Source: Gymnogyps californianus (taxonomy: Eukaryota > Chordata > Aves > Accipitriformes > Cathartidae). From it: a stretch of DNA of 64,000 nucleotides. This document shows, one piece after another, positions 51,451 through 64,000 of the stretch; position 1 is the stretch's first letter; the number at the start of each line of letters is the position of its first letter. The translations under genes were made by a program, and so were the position numbers. The notes below the pieces were generated by a model, which was not told the DNA's origin, did no database searches, and saw only the letters and a program-made list of their open reading frames with translations. Location of the stretch: the NCBI RefSeq assembly GCF_018139145.2, contig NC_059500.1, positions 21,433,437-21,497,436 of the forward strand, read 5' to 3'.

Positions 51451-51994
51451 ATGGATCTAAAGACAGCGGTGTTCAATGCAGCTCGGGATGGCAAGCTGCG
51501 GCTTCTTTCCAAGTTACTGGCAAGCAAAACAAGAGAAGAGGTAGCCTTACTGATGTCAGAGAAAACCAATGGTGCCACACCACTTCTGATGGCAGCCCGT
51601 TATGGTCACCTTGACATGGTGGAATACTTGTTGGACCATTGCTCTGCGTCGATAGAAGTTGGTGGTTCGGTGAATTTTGACGGTGAGACCATTGAGGGGG
51701 CTCCGCCATTATGGGCAGCATCGGCAGCTGGCCACTTGAAGGTAGTTCAGTGTCTGTTAGATCATGGTGCATCTGTCAACAATACAACTCTGACAAATTC
51801 AACGCCGCTTAGAGCTGCCTGTTTTGATGGTCACCTGGAAATAGTAAAATACCTTGTGGAGCACAAAGCAGACCTGGAAGTATCAAACCGTCATGGGCAT
51901 ACATGCTTGATGATCTCATGTTACAAAGGCCACAAAGAAATTGCTCAGTATTTACTTGAAAAAGGAGCTGATGTTAACAGAAAAAGTGTTAAAG
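51451..51994 (+). CDS. FEM1C: FEM1C first coding exon
   Basis: N-terminal 181 residues of FEM1C, the substrate receptor of a CUL2-RBX1-elongin B/C ubiquitin ligase that recognises C-terminal arginine degrons. The protein starts MDLKTAVFNAARDGKLRLLS. Ankyrin repeats lie at about residues 2-31, 40-70, 82-111, 115-144 and 148-177 (for example NGATPLLMAARYGHLDMVEY, GHTCLMISCYKGHKEIAQYL). The acidic residues reported to contact the degron arginine are present: Asp77 in SVNFDGE and Asp126 in ACFDGHLE. The exon ends AAAG|GTAAGT after the first base of codon 182 (phase 1), the same point as in the human gene. The remaining protein (later ankyrin repeats, TPR region, VHL box) is not in the window and must lie beyond 64000. 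Identity to the human protein is very high, with no sign of decay. Confidence 0.97.
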
Positions 51995-54900
51995 GTAAGT
52001 TTTCTCACTTTTTTTGTGGTAAATAGGGGTAAAATTACTCATTTACCCTTCTTTAGGAGGCTGACATCCAAAAATATTCTTCTAGTCTCATGAAGTGGAT
52101 AAGTAAGAGATAAAGTCTATTTAGCTGTGTTTTTAGTGTTTTTTTTCAATGTACTCCTTTGTTAACACAGGTTGTATAATTTCATTCTAAATGGATACAT
52201 TTTAATCTTAAACCCCTAATTCTTAAAAAGACTTAGTCATATGAAATGTCACATTTATGCATGTGCGAAAAGCTAATAAACTTGCTGAGAACTCCTCTTG
52301 TAGTAGGTTGGTATAGCAACATATTCAAATATATGAGCATGTATTCTTGGTTTTTGTACTGTTTCTTAACAAACCAAATACGCTGTACGTAAAACTGATC
52401 TGTGCCAGTAAGGCTAGTACAAGGAAAGATGCATAAAGGAGAACAATTCTTTCTACATTGGAAATGAATAACCACTTTGCTCTTCACTCTCCTCTCCCTC
52501 CAAATTCTTGAATAATTTTGGACCTTTTTTCAGTGTTAGTAAACAAAAACATATATTAGGATTAAAGAAATGAAGCTGCAGGTGACTGTGATCCCAACCG
52601 AAGGACTTCCAGGGGTGCACGGATCGCAAAGGACATCCCTTTGCCCCTGTTTACAGTTACCCTGGTGTTATCATTCAAAGTGAAGATTTCTGTCATTTTT
52701 GCTGTGATCATAATTATGTGGACCTCTTGGTTTAACCACTGGGTTTTTTATTACATCTCAAACTTGTATGTGGTTGTGATATTTGCCTGAAAAGCATACC
52801 AATTATTGAACGTTATGATTACTTTTTAGCTCACTGAGCCAGGATTGTGTTTCAGCAGCTTATTTTTTATATATCTATTACTAATCTGCTAATAAACCTT
52901 TTTGTAGCATAAGATTTCCATTGCCTGTTTTGGGCTAATTACATTTGTAACAGTATACTATACCTTACAGTTATTTCTGTTAAAGTATGCCTTGTGTCTA
53001 GATTATTGTATGATAGTGGTAAATGCCAAATATGAGAGTAATCTTTGGAAAAGCTGTTCAGTTAAATATGCCTTTTTTCAGCAAATCATGCAGATATGTG
53101 GGTTTAATGTAAAGAAAGCTAAACTACAGATTTGTCATAGAGGTGGGCAGAGCAAAATAAATCTTCCTTTGTAAGGATTTGAGGTTGCTTATGAATCATC
53201 ATGGACTTGTGATAGGATAAAAATGTTATTTTTCTAGTCAGGGTTCTTGGAATAACAAGCTAAATATAAAGTGTGTATTGTTTTTTAGTTTTAAACCTAT
53301 CCCTTTATATGATAGGTAAGAACAGAGCATGCCTGTTAAGTATCTGATCTAACAGGAAAAAAGATACAGAAAGAGCTCTGCAGCTCTTTTTCCCCCTCAT
53401 TTTGTGTTGGTGGAGTAGGCTTTACTTTACTGGTCCTCATTATTCACTTTAATAGTCCATTAGTGTTGTTTGTCTTTGTTTAAATGACTGAGTGGCAGTC
53501 ACGCACTCCTGAGGATTTTCTCAGTGCTCTCAGTTTCTCTGTTACCTTAATTCCTTCCTCTCTGTGCTTCCTTTAGTTTCTGTGTGACTTACAACTAGGC
53601 ACATGGGCAAAGGTTTATAAGGTGTAGCTGATCCTTATTTAAATTAAATTAAAAAAAAGTTGGATAGGATATCTTTTAGCTCATTAAAATTCATTTTATA
53701 CTTTGAACTGCTGTATGTACAAATGGATGTATGTACGTAATAGATATCTGTTGGTCAAGTATGTGGAGTATGTTTTTGTACATGGAAATCCCCTCTAATA
53801 TGACACAAGCATACTGTTTCTTTTTGGCATCTTAAACCCTGAAAGTGAAAGTCACCTGTGGAAAGGTAGAACAACTGAACAAAACTGGTAGCCCTAAGTA
53901 TTCTAACAGTATGGGTATTGCAGTGGCTGAGGCTCAACAACTAACCTTCTCAACTTTGTTTTGCAAGAATGCTCAGTACCTCTTAATTTCAAAATTAGTA
54001 TTTCCAACAGGATTCATTCTACATTGTCATGTTCCACCTCAAAGTCTGTGTATTATTTTCAAGTTTCTACTCCTCCCTGCTGTGTACTGAACAGCTGGCA
54101 GTGTGTCTGCGCTTGTAGTAGGGAGATAGACAACCTGAGTGCTCTGCTCTTGAGTAGTAAAAGTGTTGCCATCCTTGTATCTGAATTCTTTTTAGATAGG
54201 CCCCTTCCTGGGCCATGTATGGAGAAGCGTACTGTTCTGTGAAAGATGTAAAAGCTTTAGCTACTGTAAATTTTGCTGCATTTAAAATTACAATGCTCCT
54301 TATAAGAACAAAACTATATAATTTCAGTAGAGGTGCTGTTGTGGGAGATTACTATAGAATCTTTTCCAATATTCTTAAAACCATGGTGGGGGGAGGGGGG
54401 CGGAGGGCAGGGCAAAATTACTTGAACTATTCCTTGTGTTTTTCCACTGGATTTTCATATTGCAAGGTAGAACTTTATTCACATTCTAAAACCCAGGAGA
54501 ATCTAGAGCTGGGAAAGATATGAAAATGTTTTGAAGTGTTGACAGTTCAAGGGAAAAATCCAGATACTTTGAGATGAGAAAATAGGTAAATTCATAGACA
54601 TCTAAAAGTCTGGTTAACAACTGAGGGAGAGTATAAAAGAGCAGGTGAAAACATGCGGTGAAATCCTGCTTCTAAAATGCAGGCAGAATCCTGCAACTGT
54701 GTTTTGGACTACAGAAATTCAGAATGCAGAGGTTCTTGAAAGACAGTTGTGGAAGTGCAAAAGTACAGCTAGGAAATGATTAAGATCTTCATAAAGACTT
54801 CAGAGTCTGAGTCAGATAAGATGCAACACCGAGGTAAAGTGTAGGTCCGGCACTGTCTCACAGGAGATGGTGGTGAAGGAGGAGGTAACAAGATGTTTGG

Positions 54901-57900
54901 AGTAGAGAAATGCTATACTGTGAAAGATGGCCAATGGTTCTGAATTTAAAGTACGAGCCTTTAGTTGTCTTTGTTTCTACTGTTTTGCAGAGCTGAACTT
55001 TCACAGTTTCCCCATACTTTTATGAAGCACATAGGCAACAGAAAAGTAAACAAAGGATGTTTTAAAAAACGTTTTAGATTACATGAACAGTGTTAGTGAG
55101 GGCGAAAAAACGATACCTGGGGTAAGAAGGGTGGGTTTTTTTCTCTTAGAATTGTGGAAAACAGCAAAGATATCTGTAGATATCTTTTTTTTTTTTTTGG
55201 TAGAAAAGCAAAAAGCAGCCAAAACAACACTTACAAAGTGAGTAAATTCACCACTGTCTTCCTAATTCAGAGGCTTCTCCAGTATATTACTCCTGGTTTA
55301 AGAAGCTGCAGATTAAAAATAACAAAGCTCAGTATGTTTCACTGGTATATAATAATATATCAAATGACAAGTTTGTTTTTGGTTTTAAAACTCTTAAAAC
55401 TTAAAGATCTTAAAGCTTTTATGCTGTTCTTAAAAAGAGGAATGGTGTGGATAATGCTAGAGTAGCAGAAACCTGAGTTTTTTCAGGAGGAGGTAGAACC
55501 CTAGAACTAAACCTCAAGTGAAGCACAGACCTATCTTTGTGCTGGACAAGGAGGATGTTCTGTGTGTTGGCTGCATGCATTTTTCTGTTCTTCTGCGTTG
55601 CGAAGCCTGCCAGTGATCTGTTGTTAGAGTGGTGCTCCCTTAACATGTTCAGAATAGACCTGTGGATTCTTGAAGACAGTGTTTCACTGATGTCTTTCTG
55701 TGCACAGTCTTCATTTGGCTGCTATGTGTAGGGAGGGAAATACTTACTCTTGTAATTCAAGTGGTAGCAGTCTTTGGGCCTTCACATTACAGATTTGGGC
55801 TCTCTTGGGGATATATATCTGGGGCTGTGTTTGTTGGATTTTATGTTTAAAATAAAATATTTCGTATAATTACCCCAATAAAATTATTTTGCATGCAGAC
55901 CATTTTAAAGGGATCTTACACTTCTGTTCTAACTCCAAACAGGACACTTAGATCTTGCATTTTGAAAATTTGCAATGCACATTTTGATAATTTGTGTTGT
56001 GCTTTATCCTCCTCCACCAGACTTGCTGCAACAATGGAGATTCATTCCCTTCCTTTCTGTAATTAACAAGTTAAATTATAGATAAAGTACATAGGTGCTG
56101 ATAGCCAGGATGGTCTGAATGTAATGGCGCAGGGAATAAGGACTCTCTTCCAAAATACCTACTTGAAAGGCAGATATTTTTTCTGAACATGGCTTGTAAG
56201 TCTTTCCATTGCTCAGCTGCTTGGTATGTGGTCTCTTTCTCTTCAAAGTGATATTCGTGGTTTTTACTAGTGGTCTTCACTAACTCCGTCCCTCTTCTGT
56301 AGTTAGCAGACTCATCTGCTAGCCAAAAGACTAATTTTTCTCCTCCTCATTATTAGAAAATTTCATAAGAACTGCTGGACTAGGCATTCCTTTAGGTGTC
56401 TCTTGAGATCTGCACAGGAATGTTTAGTTGCAAGCCCTGATTCTTTGTCATTTATGATCCTCCATACTACTGTAGCAGTTGGAGGGACTAATGTATTTTG
56501 AAAATGCAAAATAACACTATGATTCAAAATCTTGTTGTTCTTAAATTCCACTGGCACAGTATTTTATTAGAATAGCTTTGTAAAATAATATGGAGGACAA
56601 GGCTTGTTGACTTTGCTTCCTTGTTTTGGAAAGTATAGAAGCATACAGACCTCAGTCTCTGTGGGTACTTTATCAAGGTTATACGTACAGTAGTACTATA
56701 TCCAGGGCTGGTGCTATTTCAGTATTGTCGTTTATGTGGGGTACTGGAAAGTGTAACACTGAAACCTGCTGGTAAGGGAAAAAAATCTTCTGCAGACTTG
56801 GCAGACCCAGAAATATGGGGATTAGAAAGATTCACACTCTTTGCTCTATGATCAGTGTGGTTTAGTATGTGTTAAAAATAATTAATTTTCTCTTGCAGTA
56901 AACATTAAGGAGTCTGACAGGTTTGTTCTCTTCTGAGGTTTTTTGTCTTGTCTGCTTGCCAAGATTCATTTTGGGTGGGGTTGGGGGGAGGGGGAAAAAA
57001 CCCAAACAAAAAACCAAAACAAAGCTCCTCCCTTTTTTTTCCTCCTTTTCTTTTTTTCCCCCTGTGAATAAATCCTTGCTCTAAAAGTGTTCTGTGTCCT
57101 TTTTTTTGGTTTGAGGTTTGGTTGTTTTTTTTTTTTTTGGTCGGTGTTACATGGTGCAGTGCACTGCATTTTGTAGATATTTTGTGTGTGACGCTGTGTG
57201 GAGGCTGAACTTCAGTAGGAATGTCTGTGAATAAAATAAGGAAGATACAGTTTAAAGGAATAAATTCTTGAATTTCAACTAAAAAGGAGTTTATGTTGAA
57301 ATTAAATGATTAACAGCATGCTTTATATTGGTAATCTTGATAATACAAGTTCTCGTGAAGTACTTTGGTGAGCAAGAGAGCAATTATTCCATTACAGCAT
57401 ATGGAAACTAGATTAAAATAACTTGTTGAGATTAGCAGTTCTTTGCAATTTTTACTTAATTTCTTCTTAAAGGGAAGACATACCTTTAGTTTTTCTTTGT
57501 CATGCATACTAAGCGTAGGGATGTATAATAGTTTTCTTGTGCACTGTCCGTGTTTGTATGTATGTAGCAATACATTTTTTTAAAAATGAGTAAAACTCTT
57601 GGAAGACTTAATTACTTCAAGTGCTCTGTTAGAAAAAAATCAATGTTACATGAACAACTTCACTTTTATAAAGTGATTGATTTCATCTGTAAGGCTGCAA
57701 AAATATATGCATGTCGTTAATTTTACATTCTGGTCAGTCATGTAAATTAAATCTTTTTTTTCTCTTACGTTTAAAGATCTTGGATATGAAATCAGATTGA
57801 TACTAAATTTTAATGTAAATTTTACTACCCAGAAATTTGGTCAAGCATTTTGTAAGTATTAGGAAGTGGATGTACATAATTGGTTGCAAATCAAGTCAAA

Positions 57901-60900
57901 TCACTTTCTGTGTCATTGCTTCATCTTCTTTCATTCCCATGTCACAAGCTACCAGTCTATTTTGAGAATTGTTTGCTTCTGACATAGAAAGACATGGCCT
58001 CATTATGAATTTGAATGCCTACCCCACACTCCGATAAGCTTTTGGTAACACTGGATAGTTAGAGAATTAGTTTGGTGATATGTGAAGTGTTTGTGTAATG
58101 TTCATACCACTTCTAAAGGAGGACTGTAACAAAAGAATAAAACATGAAGCTATGGTGTCAACTGACCATACCTTTTTCCTTAATTTGTTTTTTGCAAGAT
58201 TTGGAAGGACTGGAGGTGGGGTTATTCCGTTTCTTTGTTGCTGTTTTTAATTAGAGGAAGTTATTAGGTAATGTGAATAGTAAAGTTTTAAACAGATAGA
58301 AACAGTTTGTAAGCAGTACTAGCAATACAGTATAGTGCCACTCACTTTCTAGCAGAGGAGTACCGTGACTACCAAAACATTTCCAGTCCAATTTTGTTTC
58401 TGTGCAAGAACAATGAGCCTTTCATGTTGTTGTAATATTAGCTGTCTTCTAGAAGTGATTAAATTTCTGCAGATCATTTTGGAATTAAAAATGGATTAAG
58501 AAAATTTAATGAAACCTACTTTGAAATAATCATTCACACCTTTAAAAAAATACTTTAATTTGCCCAGCATCTTTGTATGTGTCCCTTGGAAAACTGCTTA
58601 TCAAAGAGAATTACTTTCAAATTACTTTTACTTATTTTCAGCCTTCTTCCTTTCTAATACAGCAGTAGATAAATGTTGATTTTTAGTTCTGTTACTGAAT
58701 AAATAATGTTACAAAAAATTGAATTAACTGCTGAATTGTGTTCAGCCACTGTTTATTCCTGTCACTATAGACAATATAGTGGTTTTGAAATGGATGAGTT
58801 AATTCACAGAATAATGGTTGATTTGCCATACTTACTTGAACTGTTGAACTCCTGGCCAATATGTGGAACATAAACTTTGAATTAGATATTAAGGCCACTA
58901 TCAAGTTTTCTTTCAAGTTCTTCCTCAAATTTAACACTTGATACTTGCTAGGTGTAAATGGCTGGTAATCATCTTATTTCTTAAGGTTGGGGTTTATGTT
59001 TTTTTAAGTTGGCAGCTCTCAACTGTCATGTCTACCCACTGTGCCCACTTTTAGTCTATGGAAGCTTGGTTTTTTGCAATGTATCCTTCCCACTGCTGTA
59101 CTTGTACCATCTAGTCAAACTTAAGTGAGGTGCAGCCACTAAAAATTAGTGGTGGTGGCCTTCCTTTATTAGTTTGTACATGGCTTAAAATAACCATGGT
59201 TATTTTAGCTCTAAGGGCTACTACGGTGTAAGTAGCTGAAAAATTACACTACTTCTGATATGCTGTCAGTAACGGCTCTTTAAGCTTAAGTCAGTAATTG
59301 TAATACGAATAAAAAAAAGTTTTTTTTTTAAATTAAGGACATCCAGTTGGACAGAGTAGTGAAATTCCTTGGAGTCTTAAGCATATTTCCACATGTTCTA
59401 CATAGCTGCGTTGTAAATTAATGACATACAGACTGTTGGACTGGACCTGAATTTACCCAGACAATGGCCAAGCTTAATTTGTGTGGATTTTTTCGGTATT
59501 AATGTGTCATAGCATATAAGCCTGGCAATTGATAAGAGTGTTAAGAGCAGCATTATATGGCGATGGATCTACAATGTGTAATATGAATAGCTGACATTGA
59601 TACTATTGTCAAAGCCAGCAAAATGTATATTAATAGTTGTGAAGCAATAGTAAGAATTTTGGTGTTACTAATACCTTTTGGCTTATTTGTCTTTAATATG
59701 CTTTTATGTTATGACTTTTAAAATATCTTAAAAATACTGACTTGAAGGTAGAAAACAGGTGCCAATTCCAGTGTTTCAGAGCTCTGCTGTGAGGGATGGG
59801 CTATGGACTTGAATACACCCCGAAATGGCCGTATTAACTGGTGGCTCAGCCAACACCCAGATGCATCTGGTTTTGCCTTCATCACTGAGTGCAGAAGTGC
59901 AGATGGTCTGAGGAGCCAGCCAGTCTTTAGTTCTGGATTGACTGCTGTAGTTGTGTTTTAACTAGACTTTCTCCAGCATAGCAAGAAGACTTACAATGTA
60001 TGTGCGTTGGTGAGTTTGTGTATTTGTCTGCTTTTGACACCTTCCCATCTTAGGAGTTTAAAGGTCTCGTGCTCCTCAGGGCTGAGGTATCGACAGTTTT
60101 CTGGTCTGTCATGTGTGATAAGGACAGAGGGAATTATAGCTGATAAACTGTGCATGCCAAATTCGCCAAACTTTTAATCCACCTAAATTTGGTTAAATCT
60201 CTGTTCCTGCGATTGGAAATTTTGTTGGTCTTGGTAGAGGCTGTAGTGTGGCCAGACCTATAACTGACTTAATGCTGTCTATTAGTGATAAAAATTGCCT
60301 AAGGTATTAAAGTTTGAAAATCACTTGCCATTGTAGGGACTGGATTTAGCTTTGTGAATCTTGATCTAACAGGTAATTTCAGGTGCCACTTTGTATTGGG
60401 GTGTGTTCCTCAGCTTACTTGTTAGTAAATGATAGTAAAATCACTGGCCGCTATTCAGAAATGTTTCAAGAAGGCAACATTGTGCAAGTTAAGTTCACTG
60501 TCTGTTAATGAAACAATCTGATATTTTCTGTGTTTTTTTTTTTTTTTTTTAAATGTTTGGACCTTGCACTTAAAATACTGGTTGGGGGGACAAAATATGT
60601 TCATAGCTCTGCTATAATTGCAAAAACCTGTTAAACTTGAGTCATAAGCTTTTGAAATTTTTACACGTCTTTTTATATGAATTTGATTAGCGTGTCAGCT
60701 GAATTTTGGTATCTGCTGAGCCTGGATTGAGACTCAGTGTGTCCTGAATAACTGCTGTTCCTCCTTACTGCTGTTCTTCTGGTTGCTGCAATTGAAAGCA
60801 ACAAAGAGGCCTTGAAATGTGCTGTCAGTTCTTCTTCAGATGGTCCACAAACAAGTTTGAGGAAGAAGCAGCAGACTGATTTACATGTAAAGTTTTGAGG

Positions 60901-61825
60901 AGTGGAAGATTAGAAGAGAAAGAGCGAGGAGGGGATGATTGGGATACTAGTGGGAAAACCAAGGCAAAATGCCCAGTGCCCATTAGAAAATTTTCATCTG
61001 AACAGACCTTAAGTCTCTACATACTTCTTCTGCATACCAAAACTTGCAAAAGCATTGGATGAACGTTTTCTTGTCTTGGTGGCTTGTCAACAGAAGATAA
61101 AAGCAAGCTACTATGTGATAATGTGCTGATTCAAAACACAGAATAGAGGTCTACATTGTGGATCTAAGGTATCTGGTTCTGCTGGCGACAAGTGGGTATT
61201 GAATTTAGAGGACAGTCATTATGGTTTGACCAGATATTTCTGAATTTTACTTTTGTGTTTTTTCTCCAACTTTATATCCTCTTAGAAAGAAAAGTGTGCT
61301 ATGCAGTCACATATGTAAAAGCTAGAAGATGTCAAAATTATTTGTATAGACCTCCATTAGGTTCTTATAATTGAAATGTAAATGGAACAAATTTTCTATT
61401 TATGAACTGTATTTAATAAGTATGAATCTTTTTTCCTTATATACATATACATATACTAACTTCAAATGTTTTGCTTTTGAATTTATTGTATTTAAGACAG
61501 TGTAAACAATACATTCTTGGCAGAAAGAATGTATTAGCAGAAAGACTTTACCTCCATTTTAGTTTTAATTTATTTCTATACAGAGTTCAGCTTTTAAGAC
61601 AGATCTCAGGCATGCTTTTGATTTGAGTTTCATTAGCTAAATACTCTATTATAAAGAGTGGACTGCACATTCTAGAGATCAGAGCCTGGAAAAAAAATTT
61701 AAAGTGTATGAAAATAAATAGAAACTGTTTAGATCAGTAGACTGTACAAATACACACTTACCCCAACCATGAGCTGGAGATTTCAAGACTGCTGCTTTGT
61801 TTCTTAACCTACTGTAGTTCTGTTA

Positions 61826-61885
61826 GAGACTAGAAATGCAACAGCAAAGCGCACTGAGACTAGAAATGCAACAGCAAAGCGCACT
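61826..61885. repeat. Perfect 2 x 30-bp tandem duplication
   Basis: Unit starting GAGACTAGAAATGCAACAGC and ending AAAGCGCACT, present twice without a mismatch inside the FEM1C intron. Confidence 0.97.
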
Positions 61886-63089
61886 GTAAATCACTGTCTT
61901 GTTGGCATTAAAGAAAAGCCTACCAAAAATGCAAATAAGGAAGTTTAAGGAAGCTTCTCTCTTTTAACTTTTAAAAGCCAAATCTGATGACTGTGAATGG
62001 GCAGAGAACCCTTAGAAAACCAGGTCTCATTTGTGAATGTGGAAACTTGCTGACAGTGTGACAGAAACTGATGATCTGATGGGCAGTTAAGTGGAATTTG
62101 CAGGGCTAATGATGTAAGAAATCTTAAGGGGGGGGGGGGCAGATTTTTTACATGAGCTCTCTGTTAATAATTTACATATTAATTTAGTGGAAGGCTGAAA
62201 AGGTACTATGCCTGAATCTGTAGTATGTATAATATATTATAAAGAACAAGGTAGATTTAAATTATGTAATTTTAAAAGCAGTCAACCACATAAGAGACTT
62301 TGTTGTGTTGGGAGGGGAGCAGGAGATTTTGTCTCCGTCTTTTTCCTTCTCCTCCAGTGAAGTGCTCATATTTGAAGTTAAGCAAAATTTTCATCTAGTT
62401 GAAGCCTAATAGTTAAGTATTTAACTGTAGTGTCCAATGCTTGCTTTCTAATTTTCTGTGAATAGGGTTTTCAAACAGGTGGCACTAGTGTTTACTAGAA
62501 ATTTCCCCACATGGTGTCAGAACCGGAGTGCCTTTAAATAAAAAACTGTGCAATGTCATGCTAATGAGAAATAATCTGCATGTAAATGATAAGACACTTA
62601 GATGGCTGTGTGTTGAAGGCATTTTTTTCTTCTTGGCTTTAGGAATCCTACCCAGAGGAGCGGAGGGATTAATGTGGGACTTCAGGATAAAGACCTAAGA
62701 AAGCATTAAGAATAGTTTGTCTGGGTGCATACATGTGCTTGACAAAACGTCCAGCTCCCTCAGAATATACTGGCAGTCTCAAAGGCCCCATCTGAAATGA
62801 AGGGCCTGTTGTGATGGATTGTATTTTCCATTGGGTACAATTATTGCTTCAAAACATGTAAATCAAAAGGGTTGGCAGGTGGACAGAGGAAGAGGTATAG
62901 TGTAGAGGCAAACAAAGCCACTGTTGAGTTAGCCCAGCTTTAATTTTCAGACAGATCTCATTATTTTTTAATCATTGCTGGAGATAGAGAGGAAGGGAAA
63001 TTTGACAAGGGAAGAAGGGGAAAGTGAAACAACATGGAGAAAGCAAGCTTAAGTTTCTCTTTCATACCTGAAAGCAGATACAAAATCCC

Positions 63090-64000
63090 TTATAGAATAT
63101 TTTGGTTGGAAGGGACCTACAATGATCATTTAGTCCAACTGCCTGACCACTTCAGGGCTGTCCAAAAGTTAAATCAAATTATTAAGGGCATTATCCAAAT
63201 ACCTCTTCAACACTGACAGGCTTGGGGCATCGACCACATCTCTGGGAAGCCTGTTCCAGTGTTAGACCACCCTCTCGGTAAAGAAATGCTTCGTAATGTG
63301 CAGTCTAAACCTCTCCTGGCACAGCTTTGAACCATTACCATGCGTCGTATCACTGGATACCAAGAAGAAGAGCTTAGCACCTCCCTCTCCGCTTCTCCTC
63401 CTCAGGAAGCTGTAGAGAGAAACGAGGTTGCCCCTCAGCCTCCTTTTCTCCAAACCAGACAAACCCAAAGTCCTTAGCTGCTCCTCACAGGACACGTCTT
63501 CCAGCCCTTCCACCAGCTTTGTTGCCCTCCTCTGGAGGCATTCAAGGACCTTAACATCCTTCTTAAGTTGTGGGGCCCAGAACTGCACACAGTGTTCAAG
63601 GTGAGGCCGCACCAATGCTGAATACAGCGGGATAATCACCTCTCTTGACTGGCTGGTTATGCTGTGTTTGATGCACCCCAGGATGTGGTTTGCCCTCTTG
63701 GCTGCCAGGGCACACTGCTGACTCATACTGAGCCTGCTGTCAACCAGCGTCCCCAGATCCCTTTCTGCAGGGCTGCTCTCCGGCCACTCCTCTCCCAATT
63801 TATACTTGTGCCCAGTGTTACTTCATCCTAGGTGCAGCATCTGGCTTTTTGGGCTTGTTAAATTTCATCTCATTAATCATTGCCCAATGCTCCGATCTAT
63901 CTAGATCCCTCTGCAAGGCCTCTTGTCCCTTGAGAGAGTCAACAGCACCTCCCAGTTCGGTGTCATCAGCAAACTTGCTAATGGTGCATTCATCTCCTGC
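63090..64000 (-). mobile_element. CR1 LINE, antisense, runs off the window
   Basis: A CR1 on the minus strand whose 3' end is near 63090 (TATAGAATATTTTGGTTGGA, then AGGGACCTAC and AGTCCAACTGCC). Going up the element, the minus-strand frame at 63798-63262 gives the RT C-terminal region ([40 protein letters not shown]). Further on, at 63850-64000, is the FADDTELGGAVDSL catalytic motif. Stops and a frame change near 63800 show it is inactive. The 5' end lies beyond the window. It is a different, more diverged subfamily from the copy at 7600-8588. Confidence 0.95.

Larger units (their letters stand above)
51995..64000 (+). other. FEM1C: FEM1C intron (partial, at least 12 kb)
   Basis: From the GTAAGT donor at 51995 to the window end. 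It is AT-rich, and no FEM1C exon 3 sequence (NTALHDC onward in the human protein) was found. It contains a 30-bp tandem duplication, T- and G-homopolymers (about 60532-60550 and 62128-62139) and, at its right end, a CR1 in antisense. Short frames in it are chance. Confidence 0.85.

Noticed and set aside
52000..63090. Search for FEM1C exon 3 within the window
   Set aside because: No sequence resembling the rest of FEM1C (NTALHDC onward) was found on the plus strand; the exon must lie beyond the right edge.
1..64000. A novel defence system, gene cluster, CRISPR array or other new multi-gene system
   Set aside because: The sequence is ordinary avian nuclear DNA with two truncated genes, one pseudogene and repeats; nothing supports such a system.

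Overview
The window is a piece of a bird nuclear genome. Interrupted genes use GT-AG introns, promoters lie in CpG islands, and the interspersed repeats are CR1 LINEs plus solo LTRs of an avian ERVL-like family. Only two functional protein-coding genes are supported, and both are cut by the window edges. Everything between them is intergenic sequence with repeats and one pseudogene. I found no RNA gene, CRISPR array, operon or novel multi-gene system. The exact bird cannot be read from the window.

Left edge (1-2.7 kb): the first three coding exons of ALDH7A1 (antiquitin) on the minus strand, running out of the window to the left. They start from a very GC-rich CpG island with GC boxes, an inverted CCAAT box and a (CCTG)n microsatellite.

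Middle (2.7-50 kb): about 48 kb without an intact gene. It holds a 5'-truncated CR1 (7.6-8.6 kb), an older LINE-like fragment (12.2-13.0 kb), two CR1 tail fragments, three solo LTRs of one family (15.3, 20.1 and 29.8 kb, the last inverted), and a pair of nearly identical unidentified direct repeats (21.8-22.8 and 32.8-34.1 kb). At 38.6-39.2 kb lies a broken copy of TICAM2 (TRAM), the TLR4 adaptor. It has frameshifts and a premature stop but a clearly readable TIR domain.

Right edge (50.3-64 kb): the CpG-island promoter, a 5' untranslated exon and the first coding exon of FEM1C on the plus strand, followed by at least 12 kb of intron. The intron contains a CR1 on the minus strand that runs off the window. 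In mammals TICAM2 lies directly upstream of FEM1C in the same orientation, so the TICAM2 relic sits at its ancestral place. ALDH7A1 lies head-to-head with this block, which differs from the mammalian arrangement as I know it (ALDH7A1 next to PHAX).

The genes are not functionally linked. ALDH7A1 is a lysine-catabolic aldehyde dehydrogenase. FEM1C is a CUL2 ubiquitin-ligase substrate receptor. TICAM2 was an innate-immunity adaptor.
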